Shown here piece after piece: positions 25,441-33,474 of a DNA stretch of 64,000 bases. Location of the stretch: NCBI RefSeq assembly GCF_014648075.1, contig NZ_BMQK01000016.1:1-64000 (forward strand), given 5' to 3'. The notes beneath the pieces were generated by a model. It saw only the letters and a program-made list of their open reading frames with translations. It did not search any database and was not told where the DNA came from. A program made the position numbers and the translations under genes. The DNA is from Streptomyces ruber. GTDB lineage: Bacteria; Actinomycetota; Actinomycetes; Streptomycetales; Streptomycetaceae. Position 1 is the first letter of the stretch; every line of letters begins with the position of its first letter.

Positions 25441-26493
25441 ATGGCGACTTTGTGCAGACCGGCGGTCTCCGTCCCGGAACACGTGATCACGATGGAGGAG
25501 ACACTGCAGCTGGCGCGCACCCGGCACCCCGACCACCCGCAACTGCCGCTGGCGCTGCGGTTGATCCAGAACACCGGCGTCCGCACCCGGCACATCGTGC
25601 AGCCCATCGAGGAGACCCTCAGGCACCCGGGCTTCGAGATACGGAACAAGCTCTACGAGTCCGAGGCGAAGGCGCGCGTCCCGGAGGTCGTACGGCGGGC
25701 GCTGGACGACGCGGAGACGCTCACCACGGACATCGACGTCATCATCTACGTCTCCTGCACCGGGTTCATGATGCCCTCGCTGACGGCCTGGCTGATCAAC
25801 GCGATGGACTTCAGCAGCGACACCCGGCAGATCCCCATCGCCCAGCTCGGGTGCGCCGCGGGCGGCGCGGCCATCAACCGGGCGCACGACTTCTGCACCG
25901 CCTATCCCGAGAAGAACGCCCTCATCGTGGCCTGCGAGTTCTGCTCGCTGTGCTACCAGCCCACCGACCTGGGCGTCGGTTCCCTGCTGTCCAACGGTCT
26001 GTTCGGCGACGGGGTCGCGGCCGCGGTCGTCCGGGGACGGGGCGGGACCGGCGTCAGCCTGGAGCGCAACGGCTCGTACCTGATCCCGAAGACCGAAGAG
26101 TGGATCATGTACGACGTCCGCGCCACCGGCTTCCACTTCCTGCTGGACAAGCGGGTGCCGGCCACCATGGAACCCCTCGCCCCGGCGCTCCACGGTCTCG
26201 CCAGGCAGCACGGCTGGAACGCCTCCGAGCTGGACTTCTACATCGTCCACGCGGGCGGTCCGCGCATCCTGGACGACCTCAGCAAGTTCCTGCACGTCCC
26301 GCACTCGGCCTTCCGCTTCAGCCGGGCGACGCTCACCGAGTACGGGAACATCGCCAGCGCCGTCGTCCTGGACGCGCTGCGCCGGCTCTTCGACGAGGGC
26401 GGCGCCGGGCACGCGGCGCGCGGACTCCTCGCCGGGTTCGGCCCCGGCATCACCGCGGAGATGGCCCTGGGCCGCTGGCAGCACACGACATGA
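25441..26493 (+). CDS. rppA: 1,3,6,8-tetrahydroxynaphthalene synthase (type III PKS RppA)
   Basis: A 350-residue type III polyketide synthase that condenses five malonyl-CoA units to tetrahydroxynaphthalene (THN). The catalytic triad is at canonical positions: Cys138 in IAQLGCAAGG, His270 in FYIVHAGGPRI and Asn303 in TEYGNIASAVV. The family start MATLCRPAVSVPEHVI fixes the ATG at 25441, although its ribosome site is weak. A CCGGA-GTAG-TCCGG inverted repeat lies at 25334-25347 in the divergent promoter. It heads an operon with a CYP158A2-like P450 and a cupin, the flaviolin polymerisation pathway that gives dark, UV-protective pigment. Confidence 0.97.
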   Translation: MATLCRPAVSVPEHVITMEETLQLARTRHPDHPQLPLALRLIQNTGVRTRHIVQPIEETLRHPGFEIRNKLYESEAKARVPEVVRRALDDAETLTTDIDVIIYVSCTGFMMPSLTAWLINAMDFSSDTRQIPIAQLGCAAGGAAINRAHDFCTAYPEKNALIVACEFCSLCYQPTDLGVGSLLSNGLFGDGVAAAVVRGRGGTGVSLERNGSYLIPKTEEWIMYDVRATGFHFLLDKRVPATMEPLAPALHGLARQHGWNASELDFYIVHAGGPRILDDLSKFLHVPHSAFRFSRATLTEYGNIASAVVLDALRRLFDEGGAGHAARGLLAGFGPGITAEMALGRWQHTT

Positions 26494-26515
26494 GAGACGA
26501 AGGTGGCATGCCGAC

Positions 26516-27766
26516 ATGACGACGCGCGAGACAAGTGCAGAGACGGCGCCGGTGCCCCCGGTACGGCACTGGCCCGCCCTCAATCTGACCGGGGTGGACT
26601 TCGACCCCGTCCTGACCGAGCTGATGGACGAGGGCCCGGTCACCCGCATCCAGCTGCCCAACGGCGAGGGCTGGGCCTGGCTGGTGACGCGCTACGACGA
26701 CGTACGGCTGGTGACGAACGACCCCCGGTTCAGCCGCGCGGCGGTGGTGGGCCGTCAGGTCACCCGGCTGGCTCCGCACTTCATCCCGCAGCCGGGCGCG
26801 ATGAGCTTCGCCGACAAGCCCGACCACGCCCGGCTGCGCAGGGCCATCGCCCCCGCCATCACGGCCAGGGGCGTGGAGCGGCTGCGCGCGGGCGCCCGGG
26901 AGACGCTCGGCCGGATGGTCGACGAACTGATCGCGGACGGGCCGCCCGCCGACCTGATCGAACGGGTCCTCGAACCCTTTCCGATCGCCGTCATCTGCGA
27001 GCTGATGGGCGTCCCGGCCGCCGACCGGGACCTGATGCACGACTGGACCCAGGGCATCCTGTCCTCCTCGCGCGGCGCGGCCGCCAGCGAGCAGGCCAAG
27101 CGGGACATGGAGGAGTACTTCGCCAAGCTCATCGCCGAGCGGGCGGACCCCCGAGGCGCGGACGGCGCGGACGGCGAGGGCCGCGAGGACATCGTGTCCC
27201 TGCTCGGCGCGGCGGTGGGCCGCGGCGACATCACCGAGGACGAGGCGATGGCGATCGCCGGGCCGGTGCAGATCGGCGGCGAGGCCGTCACCAACAACGT
27301 CGGACAGATGTTCTACATCCTGTGCACCCGTCCCCGGCTGATGGAGCGGCTGCGCGAGGAGCCGGGCCTGCGCCCGCAGGCCCTGGACGAGCTGCTGCGC
27401 TACATCCCGCACCGCAACGCCGTCGGGCTCTCCCGCATCGCGACCCAGGACGTGGTGATCCGGGGCGTACGCATCCGCGAGGGCGACCCGGTCTACGTCT
27501 CCTACCTCGCCGCCAACCGCGACCCGGAGGTCTTCCCGGACCCGGAGCGGATCGACTTCGACCGCGCCCCCAACCCGCACCTGGCCTTCGGGAACGGCGC
27601 CCACTACTGCGCGGGCGCCGTGCTGGCCCGGCTGGAGGCGGAGCTGCTGGTGGACACGCTCGTCGACCGGCTGCCCGGGCTGCGGCTCGCCGTCCCGCCC
27701 GAGGAGGTGCCGTGGCGGCGGGGCGCACTGATCCGCGGGCCCGAGGCCCTGCCCGTCACCTGGTGA
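26516..27766 (+). CDS. cytochrome P450, CYP158A2-like (biflaviolin synthase)
   Basis: A 416-residue P450 with heme ligand Cys365 in HYCAGAVLARLEAE and ExxR in LDELLRYI. The I-helix is GPVQIGGEAVTNNVGQM, lacking the conserved threonine alcohol in the usual spot, exactly as described for CYP158A enzymes that couple flaviolin molecules. It lies 22 bp after rppA and overlaps the cupin gene. It is expected to oxidatively dimerise flaviolin formed from THN. Reductase partners (ferredoxin) must come from elsewhere in the genome. Confidence 0.95.
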   Translation: MTTRETSAETAPVPPVRHWPALNLTGVDFDPVLTELMDEGPVTRIQLPNGEGWAWLVTRYDDVRLVTNDPRFSRAAVVGRQVTRLAPHFIPQPGAMSFADKPDHARLRRAIAPAITARGVERLRAGARETLGRMVDELIADGPPADLIERVLEPFPIAVICELMGVPAADRDLMHDWTQGILSSSRGAAASEQAKRDMEEYFAKLIAERADPRGADGADGEGREDIVSLLGAAVGRGDITEDEAMAIAGPVQIGGEAVTNNVGQMFYILCTRPRLMERLREEPGLRPQALDELLRYIPHRNAVGLSRIATQDVVIRGVRIREGDPVYVSYLAANRDPEVFPDPERIDFDRAPNPHLAFGNGAHYCAGAVLARLEAELLVDTLVDRLPGLRLAVPPEEVPWRRGALIRGPEALPVTW

Positions 27767-28293
27767 CCGCTCTCCTCCCGCCCGAGGGACTGCTCGTGCC
27801 GCCGGGCCACGGCCGTACGGTGCGCACGCCCGCGCAGGACGTGACGTTCAAGGTGACCGGCACGCACTCGCGCATGGCGTCCAGCTTCGAGGTGGTCGTC
27901 CCGCCCGGCTTCGACGTGGGCGCCCATGTGCACACGCGCAGCGAGGAGCTGTTCTACGTGCTCGAGGGCGAGCTGGACGTGCTCGCCTTCGAGCCCCGCG
28001 TGCGGACTCCGGACGGCTGGCAGCGCTGGGAGTCGCGGTCGGGCAACCGGGTGGTGCGGGCGGTCCCGGGCACCGTGATCGCGGTCCCGCCGGGCTGCCC
28101 GCACGCGTTCGCGAACCCCACCGACACCCCCGCGAAGATGTTCTTCCTGGCCTCCCCGCCACCGGACCACGAGCGGTACTTCGAGGAACTGCTGGAGATC
28201 CTCGACGCCGGCGGCCCACCGGAGCGCGCGGCGATCCGGGACCTGCGGGCGCGGTACGACACCGAACAGCTCACCCCGCTCCGGTACCGCTGA
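27763..28293 (+). CDS. cupin monooxygenase of the rppA operon (MomA-like)
   Basis: A 176-residue single cupin. Metal ligands are visible in GAHVHTRSEELFYVLEGELD (two His and a Glu) and in VIAVPPGCPHAFANPTD (His). GTG at 27763 overlaps the P450 stop codon (GTGA), so translation is coupled. A cupin of this type is associated with rppA operons and has been linked to oxidation of THN to flaviolin before the P450 step; I place it there by context and family, not by direct proof. Confidence 0.88.
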   Translation: MTALLPPEGLLVPPGHGRTVRTPAQDVTFKVTGTHSRMASSFEVVVPPGFDVGAHVHTRSEELFYVLEGELDVLAFEPRVRTPDGWQRWESRSGNRVVRAVPGTVIAVPPGCPHAFANPTDTPAKMFFLASPPPDHERYFEELLEILDAGGPPERAAIRDLRARYDTEQLTPLRYR

Positions 28294-28329
28294 CCGCGTA
28301 GCCCCGCGGAAGGGCCGGCGGACCGGGGG

Positions 28330-29556
28330 TCACCGGATCGGCATGCCCGCCAGCGTCCGGGCGATCACCAGCCGCTGGATCTCGCTCGTCCCCTCGAAGA
28401 TCGTGTAGATGGCGGCGTCCCGGTGCATCCGCTCCACCGGGTACTCCCGCGTGTACCCGTTGCCGCCGAGGATCTGGATCGCCTGCGCGGTCACCTTCTT
28501 GGCGGTCTCGCTGGCGAACAGCTTCGACATGGAGCCCTCGGCGGCGGTGAACGGCCTGCCGTTGACCGCCATCCAGGAGGCGCGCCACACCAGCAGCCGC
28601 GCCGCGTCGACGGCCGTGCGCATGTCGGCGAGCTGGAAGGCGACGCCCTGGTTGTCGATGATCGGCCGCCCGAACTGCTCACGGGTCCGCGCGTAGTCCA
28701 GGGCGACCTCGTACGCGGCCCGGGCGGTGCCCACCGCCATCGCGCCGACCGCCGGGCGGGATGCCTCGAAGGTCGCCATCGCGGCGTTCTTCAGCCTCTC
28801 ACCGCCTTTTTCGGCCTTTTCCCGGGCCCGGGCGAGCCGCTCGTCCAGCTTCTCCTTGCCGCCCAGCAGACAGGAACCGGGCACGCGGACGCCGTCGAGG
28901 ACCACCTCGGCGGTGTGCGAGGCGCGGATCCCGTGCTTCCTGAACTTCTGGCCCTGGCTGAGACCCGGTGTGCCCGGCGGGACGATGAAGGAGGCGTGGC
29001 CCTTGGAGCCGAGCTCCGGGTCGACGACCGCGACCACCACGTGCACGTCCGCGATGCCGCCGTTGGTCGCCCAGGTCTTCGTGCCGTCGAGCACCCACTC
29101 GTCCCTGGCCTCGTCGTACACGGCGCGGGTGCGCATGGAGGCCACGTCGGAGCCGGCGTCGGGCTCGGAGGAGCAGAAGGCCGCGACCTTGACGTCGTTC
29201 ACGTCGCCGTACATCTGCGGGACCCAGGTGCCGATCTGCTCCTCGGTGCCGTTGGCGAGGACGCCCACGGCGGCGAGGCCGGTGCCGACGATGGAGAGGG
29301 CGATACCGGCGTCGCCCCAGAACAGCTCCTCCATCGCCATGGGAATGCCGAGGCCGGTGGGGTCGAAGTACTGCTGTGCATAGAAGTCCAGGGAGTAGAT
29401 GCCGACCTTGGCGGCCTCCTGGATGACCGGCCAGGGGGTCTCCTCGCGCTCGTCCCACTCGGCGGCCGCGGGGCGGATCACACCGGCCGCGAACCCGTGG
29501 AGCCAGTCCCGGACCTCCTTCTGCTCCTCGCTCAGCTCCATGGTGAATCCGGCCAT
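28330..29556 (-). CDS. acyl-CoA dehydrogenase
   Basis: A 408-residue acyl-CoA dehydrogenase of full length. Signatures are CSSEPDAGSDVASMRTRAVY, WVLDGTKTWATNGG, REQFGRPIIDNQGVAFQLAD, and IQILGGNGYTREYPVERMHR followed by IYTIFEGTSEIQRLVIARTL, in which the Glu of FEGTSE is the usual catalytic base region. An insertion rich in Arg/Lys/Glu (DERLARAREKAEKGGERLKN) sits near residue 235. GGAGGGG precedes the ATG. It is divergent from a TetR gene, with palindromes between that should repress it. The chain length of the substrate is unknown. Confidence 0.95.
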   Translation of the reverse strand: MAGFTMELSEEQKEVRDWLHGFAAGVIRPAAAEWDEREETPWPVIQEAAKVGIYSLDFYAQQYFDPTGLGIPMAMEELFWGDAGIALSIVGTGLAAVGVLANGTEEQIGTWVPQMYGDVNDVKVAAFCSSEPDAGSDVASMRTRAVYDEARDEWVLDGTKTWATNGGIADVHVVVAVVDPELGSKGHASFIVPPGTPGLSQGQKFRKHGIRASHTAEVVLDGVRVPGSCLLGGKEKLDERLARAREKAEKGGERLKNAAMATFEASRPAVGAMAVGTARAAYEVALDYARTREQFGRPIIDNQGVAFQLADMRTAVDAARLLVWRASWMAVNGRPFTAAEGSMSKLFASETAKKVTAQAIQILGGNGYTREYPVERMHRDAAIYTIFEGTSEIQRLVIARTLAGMPIR

Positions 29557-29581
29557 GTCCCCTCCAGCACTGCACAGCGGT

Positions 29582-29624
29582 GTTACCTGTAGTAACCGGA
29601 GTCTGTTACCGCCCGGTAGTAAAA
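29582..29624. promoter_or_regulatory. two GTTAC-type palindromes in the acyl-CoA dehydrogenase/TetR promoter
   Basis: GTTAC-CTGTA-GTAAC (29582-29596) is a perfect inverted repeat. GTTACC-GCCC-GGTAGTAA (29605-29622) is a second copy with one inserted base. A minus-strand -35-like TTGACT (29624-29629) sits at the edge, so a repressor bound here would block the acyl-CoA dehydrogenase promoter. The TetR regulator 100 bp away is the likely binder. Confidence 0.65.
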
Positions 29625-29727
29625 GTCAACCGTCCATGCCGCCTCGTCAGCTCGTTCGATCGAAGGAGGCCCATGAGTGTTAGTTTGCGCAGGCATCACC
29701 GATTCAGCACGGGTGGGGGAGAGACGC

Positions 29728-30372
29728 ATGGACACCACGCAGCGGGCCGAACAGGAACGGTCCGCCGACCGCCGTCGGCGCGAGCTGCTGGAGGCCGCCG
29801 ACAGAGTGGTGCTCCGCGACGGCCCGGGGGCCTCGATGAACGCGATCGCCGCCGAGGCGGGCATCACCAAGCCGATCCTCTACCGGCACTTCGGCGACAA
29901 GGGCGGGCTGTACGCGGCCCTCGCCCAGCGCCACACGGACGCCCTCCTCGGCTCGCTGCGGGCCGCGCTGGACGCCCCGGCGGAGCGCCGCGAGCGGGTC
30001 GAGCAGACGCTCGACACCTATCTGGCTGCCATCGAGGCACGACCTCAGGTGTACCGCTTTCTGATGCATCCCGCGGAGGCGGGCCAGCAGGGCGACCAGG
30101 GCTTCGACGTCGGCAGGCACTCCGCTCCCCTGCTGCGCCGCATGGGCGAGGAGCTGGGCAAGGTCATAGAGGAACGGCTCGACCTCGGCCCGGACACCGC
30201 GCGGCTCGCCCGGGTCTGGGGGCACGGCATCGTCGGCATGATGCACGCGGCCGGCGACTGGTGGCTCGGGGAACGCCCCTGCTCACGCGCGGAGCTGGTG
30301 CGCAGCCTCGCCGATCTGCTGTGGGGACGGCTGGCGGCGGCGGGCGACCGGCTCGGCGGCCCCGGCTTCTGA
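29728..30372 (+). CDS. TetR-family transcriptional regulator
   Basis: A 214-residue TetR protein. The N-terminal HTH reads RELLEAADRVVLRDGPGASM-NAIAAEAGITKPILYRHFGDKGGLY, the classic pattern; the C-terminal ligand domain is helical with VWGHGIVGMMHAAGDWWLGE. The resemblance to fatty-acid-degradation repressors and the divergent acyl-CoA dehydrogenase with palindromic sites suggest acyl-CoA-responsive control. ATG 29728 is preferred (GGGGGAGAG upstream); a longer upstream start at 29677 would run through the promoter. Confidence 0.92.
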   Translation: MDTTQRAEQERSADRRRRELLEAADRVVLRDGPGASMNAIAAEAGITKPILYRHFGDKGGLYAALAQRHTDALLGSLRAALDAPAERRERVEQTLDTYLAAIEARPQVYRFLMHPAEAGQQGDQGFDVGRHSAPLLRRMGEELGKVIEERLDLGPDTARLARVWGHGIVGMMHAAGDWWLGERPCSRAELVRSLADLLWGRLAAAGDRLGGPGF

Positions 30373-30379
30373 CGTACGG

Positions 30380-30538
30380 CCGCTCCGGGCGCACGGCCGC
30401 CCACGACCGCTCCGGGCGCACGGCCGCTCCGGGCGCACGGCCGCCCACGACCGCTCCGGGCGCACGGCCGCTCCGGGCGCACGGCCGCCCACGACCGCTG
30501 CGGGCATACGGCCGCCCACGACCGCTCCGGCGCTCAGC
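30380..30538. repeat. composite GC-rich intergenic repeat (units A and B)
   Basis: Two units alternate after the TetR gene: A = CCGCTCCGGGCGCACGG (17 bp) and B = CCGCCCACGA (10 bp), in the order A-B-A-A-B-A-A-B-A'-B-A'', where A' and A'' are diverged. The A-A-B period is 44 bp. Further decayed GGCGGCCGGGGCGCAC copies extend to about 30605. No gene lies in 30373-30640. Frames through it are low-complexity Arg/Gly/Pro and have no start. Confidence 0.9.
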
Positions 30539-30640
30539 GGCTCGGCACACGGCGGCCGCGGCGGCCGGGGCGCACGGCGGCCGGGGCGCACGGCGCGTAC
30601 GGCGCTCAGGACCGCCGTCCGGCGCGGTCCTGACGCGCCG

Positions 30641-31192
30641 TCAGCCGCCCGGCCCGCGACTCCGGGACGACCGCGCGGCCCGCCGCAGCACCCGCCGTCT
30701 GCGCCAGCCGGTGAGGCGGTCCACGTACAGCAGCCCGTCCAGGTGGTCGCACTCGTGCTGCAGGCACCGCGCGAAGAAGCCGGTGCCGCGCACCCGCACC
30801 GGGTCGCCGTCCAGGGTGACGCCCTCCACGACCGCCTCGTCGTGGCGTTCGGTGCCCGCCTCCAGGCCCGGCAGCGACAGGCAGCCCTCCGGACCGCGCA
30901 GCACCACGCCGTCCTTCTCCACGAGCCGCGGGTTGACCACGTGCCCGAGGTGCCGGACGTCCTCGTCGTCCGGGCAGTCGTAGACGAACACCCGGCGCGG
31001 GTCGCCCACCTGGCTCGCGGCGAGACCCACCCCGCGGGCCGCGTACATGGTGGCGAACAGGTCCTCCACGAGTTGTGCCAGATCAGGGCCGAAGTCCACC
31101 ACTTCTTCACACGGCGTGTGCAGAACGGGGTCCCCGAGGAGGGTGAGAGGCCGTACGCGCCCCTTGGCGCCGGGGATCGAACCGTGTCGCAT
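30641..31192 (-). CDS. def: peptide deformylase
   Basis: A 183-residue peptide deformylase, which removes the formyl group from nascent protein N-termini using Fe2+. All three motifs are present: GVGLAASQVG (motif 1), EGCLSLPG (motif 2 with the metal Cys) and QHECDHLDG (motif 3 HExDH). The C-terminal extension WRRRRVLRRAARSSRSRGPGG is strongly basic and unusual for the enzyme. It is monocistronic and divergent from murT. Streptomyces have several paralogues; this is probably one of the secondary ones. Confidence 0.96.
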   Translation of the reverse strand: MRHGSIPGAKGRVRPLTLLGDPVLHTPCEEVVDFGPDLAQLVEDLFATMYAARGVGLAASQVGDPRRVFVYDCPDDEDVRHLGHVVNPRLVEKDGVVLRGPEGCLSLPGLEAGTERHDEAVVEGVTLDGDPVRVRGTGFFARCLQHECDHLDGLLYVDRLTGWRRRRVLRRAARSSRSRGPGG

Positions 31193-31269
31193 GGCCGCAA
31201 GAGTACGGTCCTCGGGGTCACCGGCCGCCGCGGAGGTGGCCGGGATTCGGGTGTGCGAGTGGATCTCGA

Positions 31270-31275
31270 TAGGCT
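31270..31275 (+). promoter_or_regulatory. -10 element upstream of murT-gatD
   Basis: TAGGCT at 31270-31275 has TTCGGG 18 bases upstream and lies 65 bp before the murT start codon, giving a plausible housekeeping promoter for the murT-gatD pair in the gap to def. Confidence 0.4.
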
Positions 31276-31340
31276 GAGGCCCGCACCACGTGGCCGAACA
31301 GGTTCAGGCGCGGCGCGCACGCAAGGAGGATCGAGAACTG

Positions 31341-32579
31341 ATGGCAGGCAACTCGGACCCGCTCACGCCGCGGGCCAAGCTGGCCGTGACGGCGGGCAAG
31401 GCGGTCGCGGCGGCATCGCGCGCCGCGGGTCGCGGCAGCGGGTCGGTGATCGGCGGCAAGGTGGCGCTGCGGCTCGACCCCGACCTCCTCGCCCGGCTCG
31501 CCCAGAACCTGGACTGTGTCCTCGTCTCGGCGACCAACGGCAAGACCACGACCACCCGGCTGATCGCGGAGGCGCTGCGGGCCGCGGGCCCGGTCGTCTC
31601 CAACGCGCTCGGCGCCAACATGCCCGCGGGCATCACCTCGGCGCTGGCGGGCGGCTCGGACGCCAGGTTCGCCGTCATAGAGGTCGACGAGAAGTACCTC
31701 GCCGGGGTGGCCCGGGACACCGACCCCAAGTGCATCGCCCTGCTCAACCTCTCCCGCGACCAGCTCGACCGGGCCGCCGAGACCCGCATGCTCGCGGAGA
31801 ACTGGCGCGAGGGCCTCGCCGGCTCGAAGGCCGTGATCGTGGCCAACTGCGACGACCCGCTGGTGGTCTGGGCCGCGTCCTCCTCCCCCAACGTGATCTG
31901 GGTCGCGGCGGGGCAGATGTGGAAGGACGACGCCTGGTCCTGCCCGTCCTGCGGCGGTGTGATGCAGCGCCCCGGCAACGACTGGTTCTGCAACGAGTGC
32001 GGCTTCCGCCGGCCCAACCCCAGCTGGGCGCTCTCCGGCGACCACGTCCTCGACCCGCACGGCTCGGCCTGGCCGATCAGCCTCCAGCTCCCGGGCCGCG
32101 CGAACAAGGCCAACGCCGCCTCCTCGGCCGCCGTCGCCGCCGTCTTCGGAGTGCCGCCGCAGGTCGCCCTGGAGCGCATGTACCAGGTACAGGCGGTGGC
32201 CGGCCGCTACGACGTGGTGCGGTTCATGGAGCGCGACCTCCGGCTGCTGCTCGCCAAGAACCCGGCCGGCTGGCTGGAGACGTTCTCGCTGATCGACCCG
32301 CCGCCGGCCCCGGTGATCCTGTCGGTGAACGCGCGCGCCGCGGACGGCACCGACACCTCCTGGCTGTGGGACGTCGACTACACGCGGCTGACCGGTCACC
32401 CGATCTTCGTCGTCGGCGACCGCAAGCTGGACCTCGCGGTGCGCCTGGAGGTGGCCAACCAGCACTTCCAGGTCTGCGACGACGTCGACCAGGCCGTGCA
32501 GATGTGCCCGCCGGGCCGGATCGAGGTCATCGCGAACTACACCGCGTTCCAGGACCTGCGCCGCCGCGTCGGCAACTGA
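31341..32579 (+). CDS. murT: lipid II isoglutaminyl synthase subunit MurT
   Basis: A 412-residue Mur-ligase-fold protein, the ATP-using half of the MurT/GatD enzyme that amidates D-glutamate in the peptidoglycan stem peptide. The P-loop SATNGKTTTTRLIAEAL is near residue 65. A CxxC...CxxC zinc ribbon, CPSCGG with FCNECG about 17 residues later, is the hallmark of MurT compared with MurC-F. Substrate region LPGRANKANAASSAAVA and the C-terminal DUF1727 follow. AAGGAGGA precedes ATG 31341. gatD follows after 23 bp. Confidence 0.95.
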   Translation: MAGNSDPLTPRAKLAVTAGKAVAAASRAAGRGSGSVIGGKVALRLDPDLLARLAQNLDCVLVSATNGKTTTTRLIAEALRAAGPVVSNALGANMPAGITSALAGGSDARFAVIEVDEKYLAGVARDTDPKCIALLNLSRDQLDRAAETRMLAENWREGLAGSKAVIVANCDDPLVVWAASSSPNVIWVAAGQMWKDDAWSCPSCGGVMQRPGNDWFCNECGFRRPNPSWALSGDHVLDPHGSAWPISLQLPGRANKANAASSAAVAAVFGVPPQVALERMYQVQAVAGRYDVVRFMERDLRLLLAKNPAGWLETFSLIDPPPAPVILSVNARAADGTDTSWLWDVDYTRLTGHPIFVVGDRKLDLAVRLEVANQHFQVCDDVDQAVQMCPPGRIEVIANYTAFQDLRRRVGN

Positions 32580-32602
32580 ACACAAGACCTCAGGGGACTT
32601 TT

Positions 32603-33331
32603 GTGAGCGACAACCAACTGCGGGTCGTCTGGGTCTACCCGGACCTGCTCAGCACCTACGGCGACCAGGGCAACGTGCTCGTCGTCGAGCGCCGCGCCCG
32701 CCAGCGCGGCCTGGACGTGGCCCGGCTGGACGTGCGCAGCGACCAGCCGATTCCGACCTCGGGCGACATCTACCTGATAGGGGGCGGCGAGGACCGGCCG
32801 CAGCGGCTCGCGGCCGAGCGGCTGCGCCGCGACGGCCAGCTCTACCGGGCCGTGGAGAACGGCGCCATCGTGTTCTCGGTCTGCGCCGGCTACCAGATCC
32901 TCGGCCACGAGTTCATCAACGACCTGGGCCAGCGCGAGCCGGGTCTCGGGCTGCTGGACATCACCACCACCCGCGGCGAGGGCGCGCGCTGCGTCGGCGA
33001 CGTGCTGGCCGACATCGACCCGCGGCTCGGGCTGCCGCCGCTGACCGGGTTCGAGAACCACCAGGGCGTCACGCACCTCGGCCCCACCGCGCGTCCGCTG
33101 GCGCGGGTGCGCATCGGCAACGGCAACGGCACGGGCGACGGCACGGAGGGCGCGTTCAACGACACCGTCTTCGGCACGTACATGCACGGGCCGGTGCTCG
33201 CCCGCAACCCGCTCATCGCGGACCTGCTGCTGAAGCTCGCGCTCGACGTCAACGCGCTGCCGCCGGTGGACGACCGCTGGTACGAGGCGCTGCGCGAGGA
33301 GCGGATCTCGGCCGCCGAACAGCCCGCCTGA
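32603..33331 (+). CDS. gatD: lipid II isoglutaminyl synthase glutaminase subunit GatD
   Basis: A 242-residue CobB/CobQ-type glutamine amidotransferase. The nucleophile is Cys94 in FSVCAGYQILGHEF, the same position as in characterised GatD; His195 in TYMHGPVLARNP completes the dyad. It hydrolyses glutamine and passes ammonia to MurT. The GTG at 32603 has AGGGGA just upstream. The small GNGNGTGDGTEG insertion around residue 175 is a low-complexity loop. It is co-transcribed with murT. Confidence 0.95.
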   Translation: MSDNQLRVVWVYPDLLSTYGDQGNVLVVERRARQRGLDVARLDVRSDQPIPTSGDIYLIGGGEDRPQRLAAERLRRDGQLYRAVENGAIVFSVCAGYQILGHEFINDLGQREPGLGLLDITTTRGEGARCVGDVLADIDPRLGLPPLTGFENHQGVTHLGPTARPLARVRIGNGNGTGDGTEGAFNDTVFGTYMHGPVLARNPLIADLLLKLALDVNALPPVDDRWYEALREERISAAEQPA

Positions 33332-33474
33332 AACAGGGGTCGCTCAAGTGTGCGGGGGTGTCCGGAAGGCGGACGCTCCATACGGCCGGGCCCCCGCACG
33401 CCGGTAGGGTGACGGGGTCCCGCCGGACAGTGACGTCCGGCTACCGGCCCTTTGTGGAGAAGGTATCTCGGGCT

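Noticed and set aside
30380..30538. CRISPR array or mobile-element end
   Set aside because: The units alternate without unique spacers, there are no cas genes, terminal repeats or transposase, and the DNA has host composition.
31193..31340. N-terminal extension of MurT from 31290
   Set aside because: ATG 31341 has a strong AAGGAGGA site and matches the family start; the extension would include that ribosome site.
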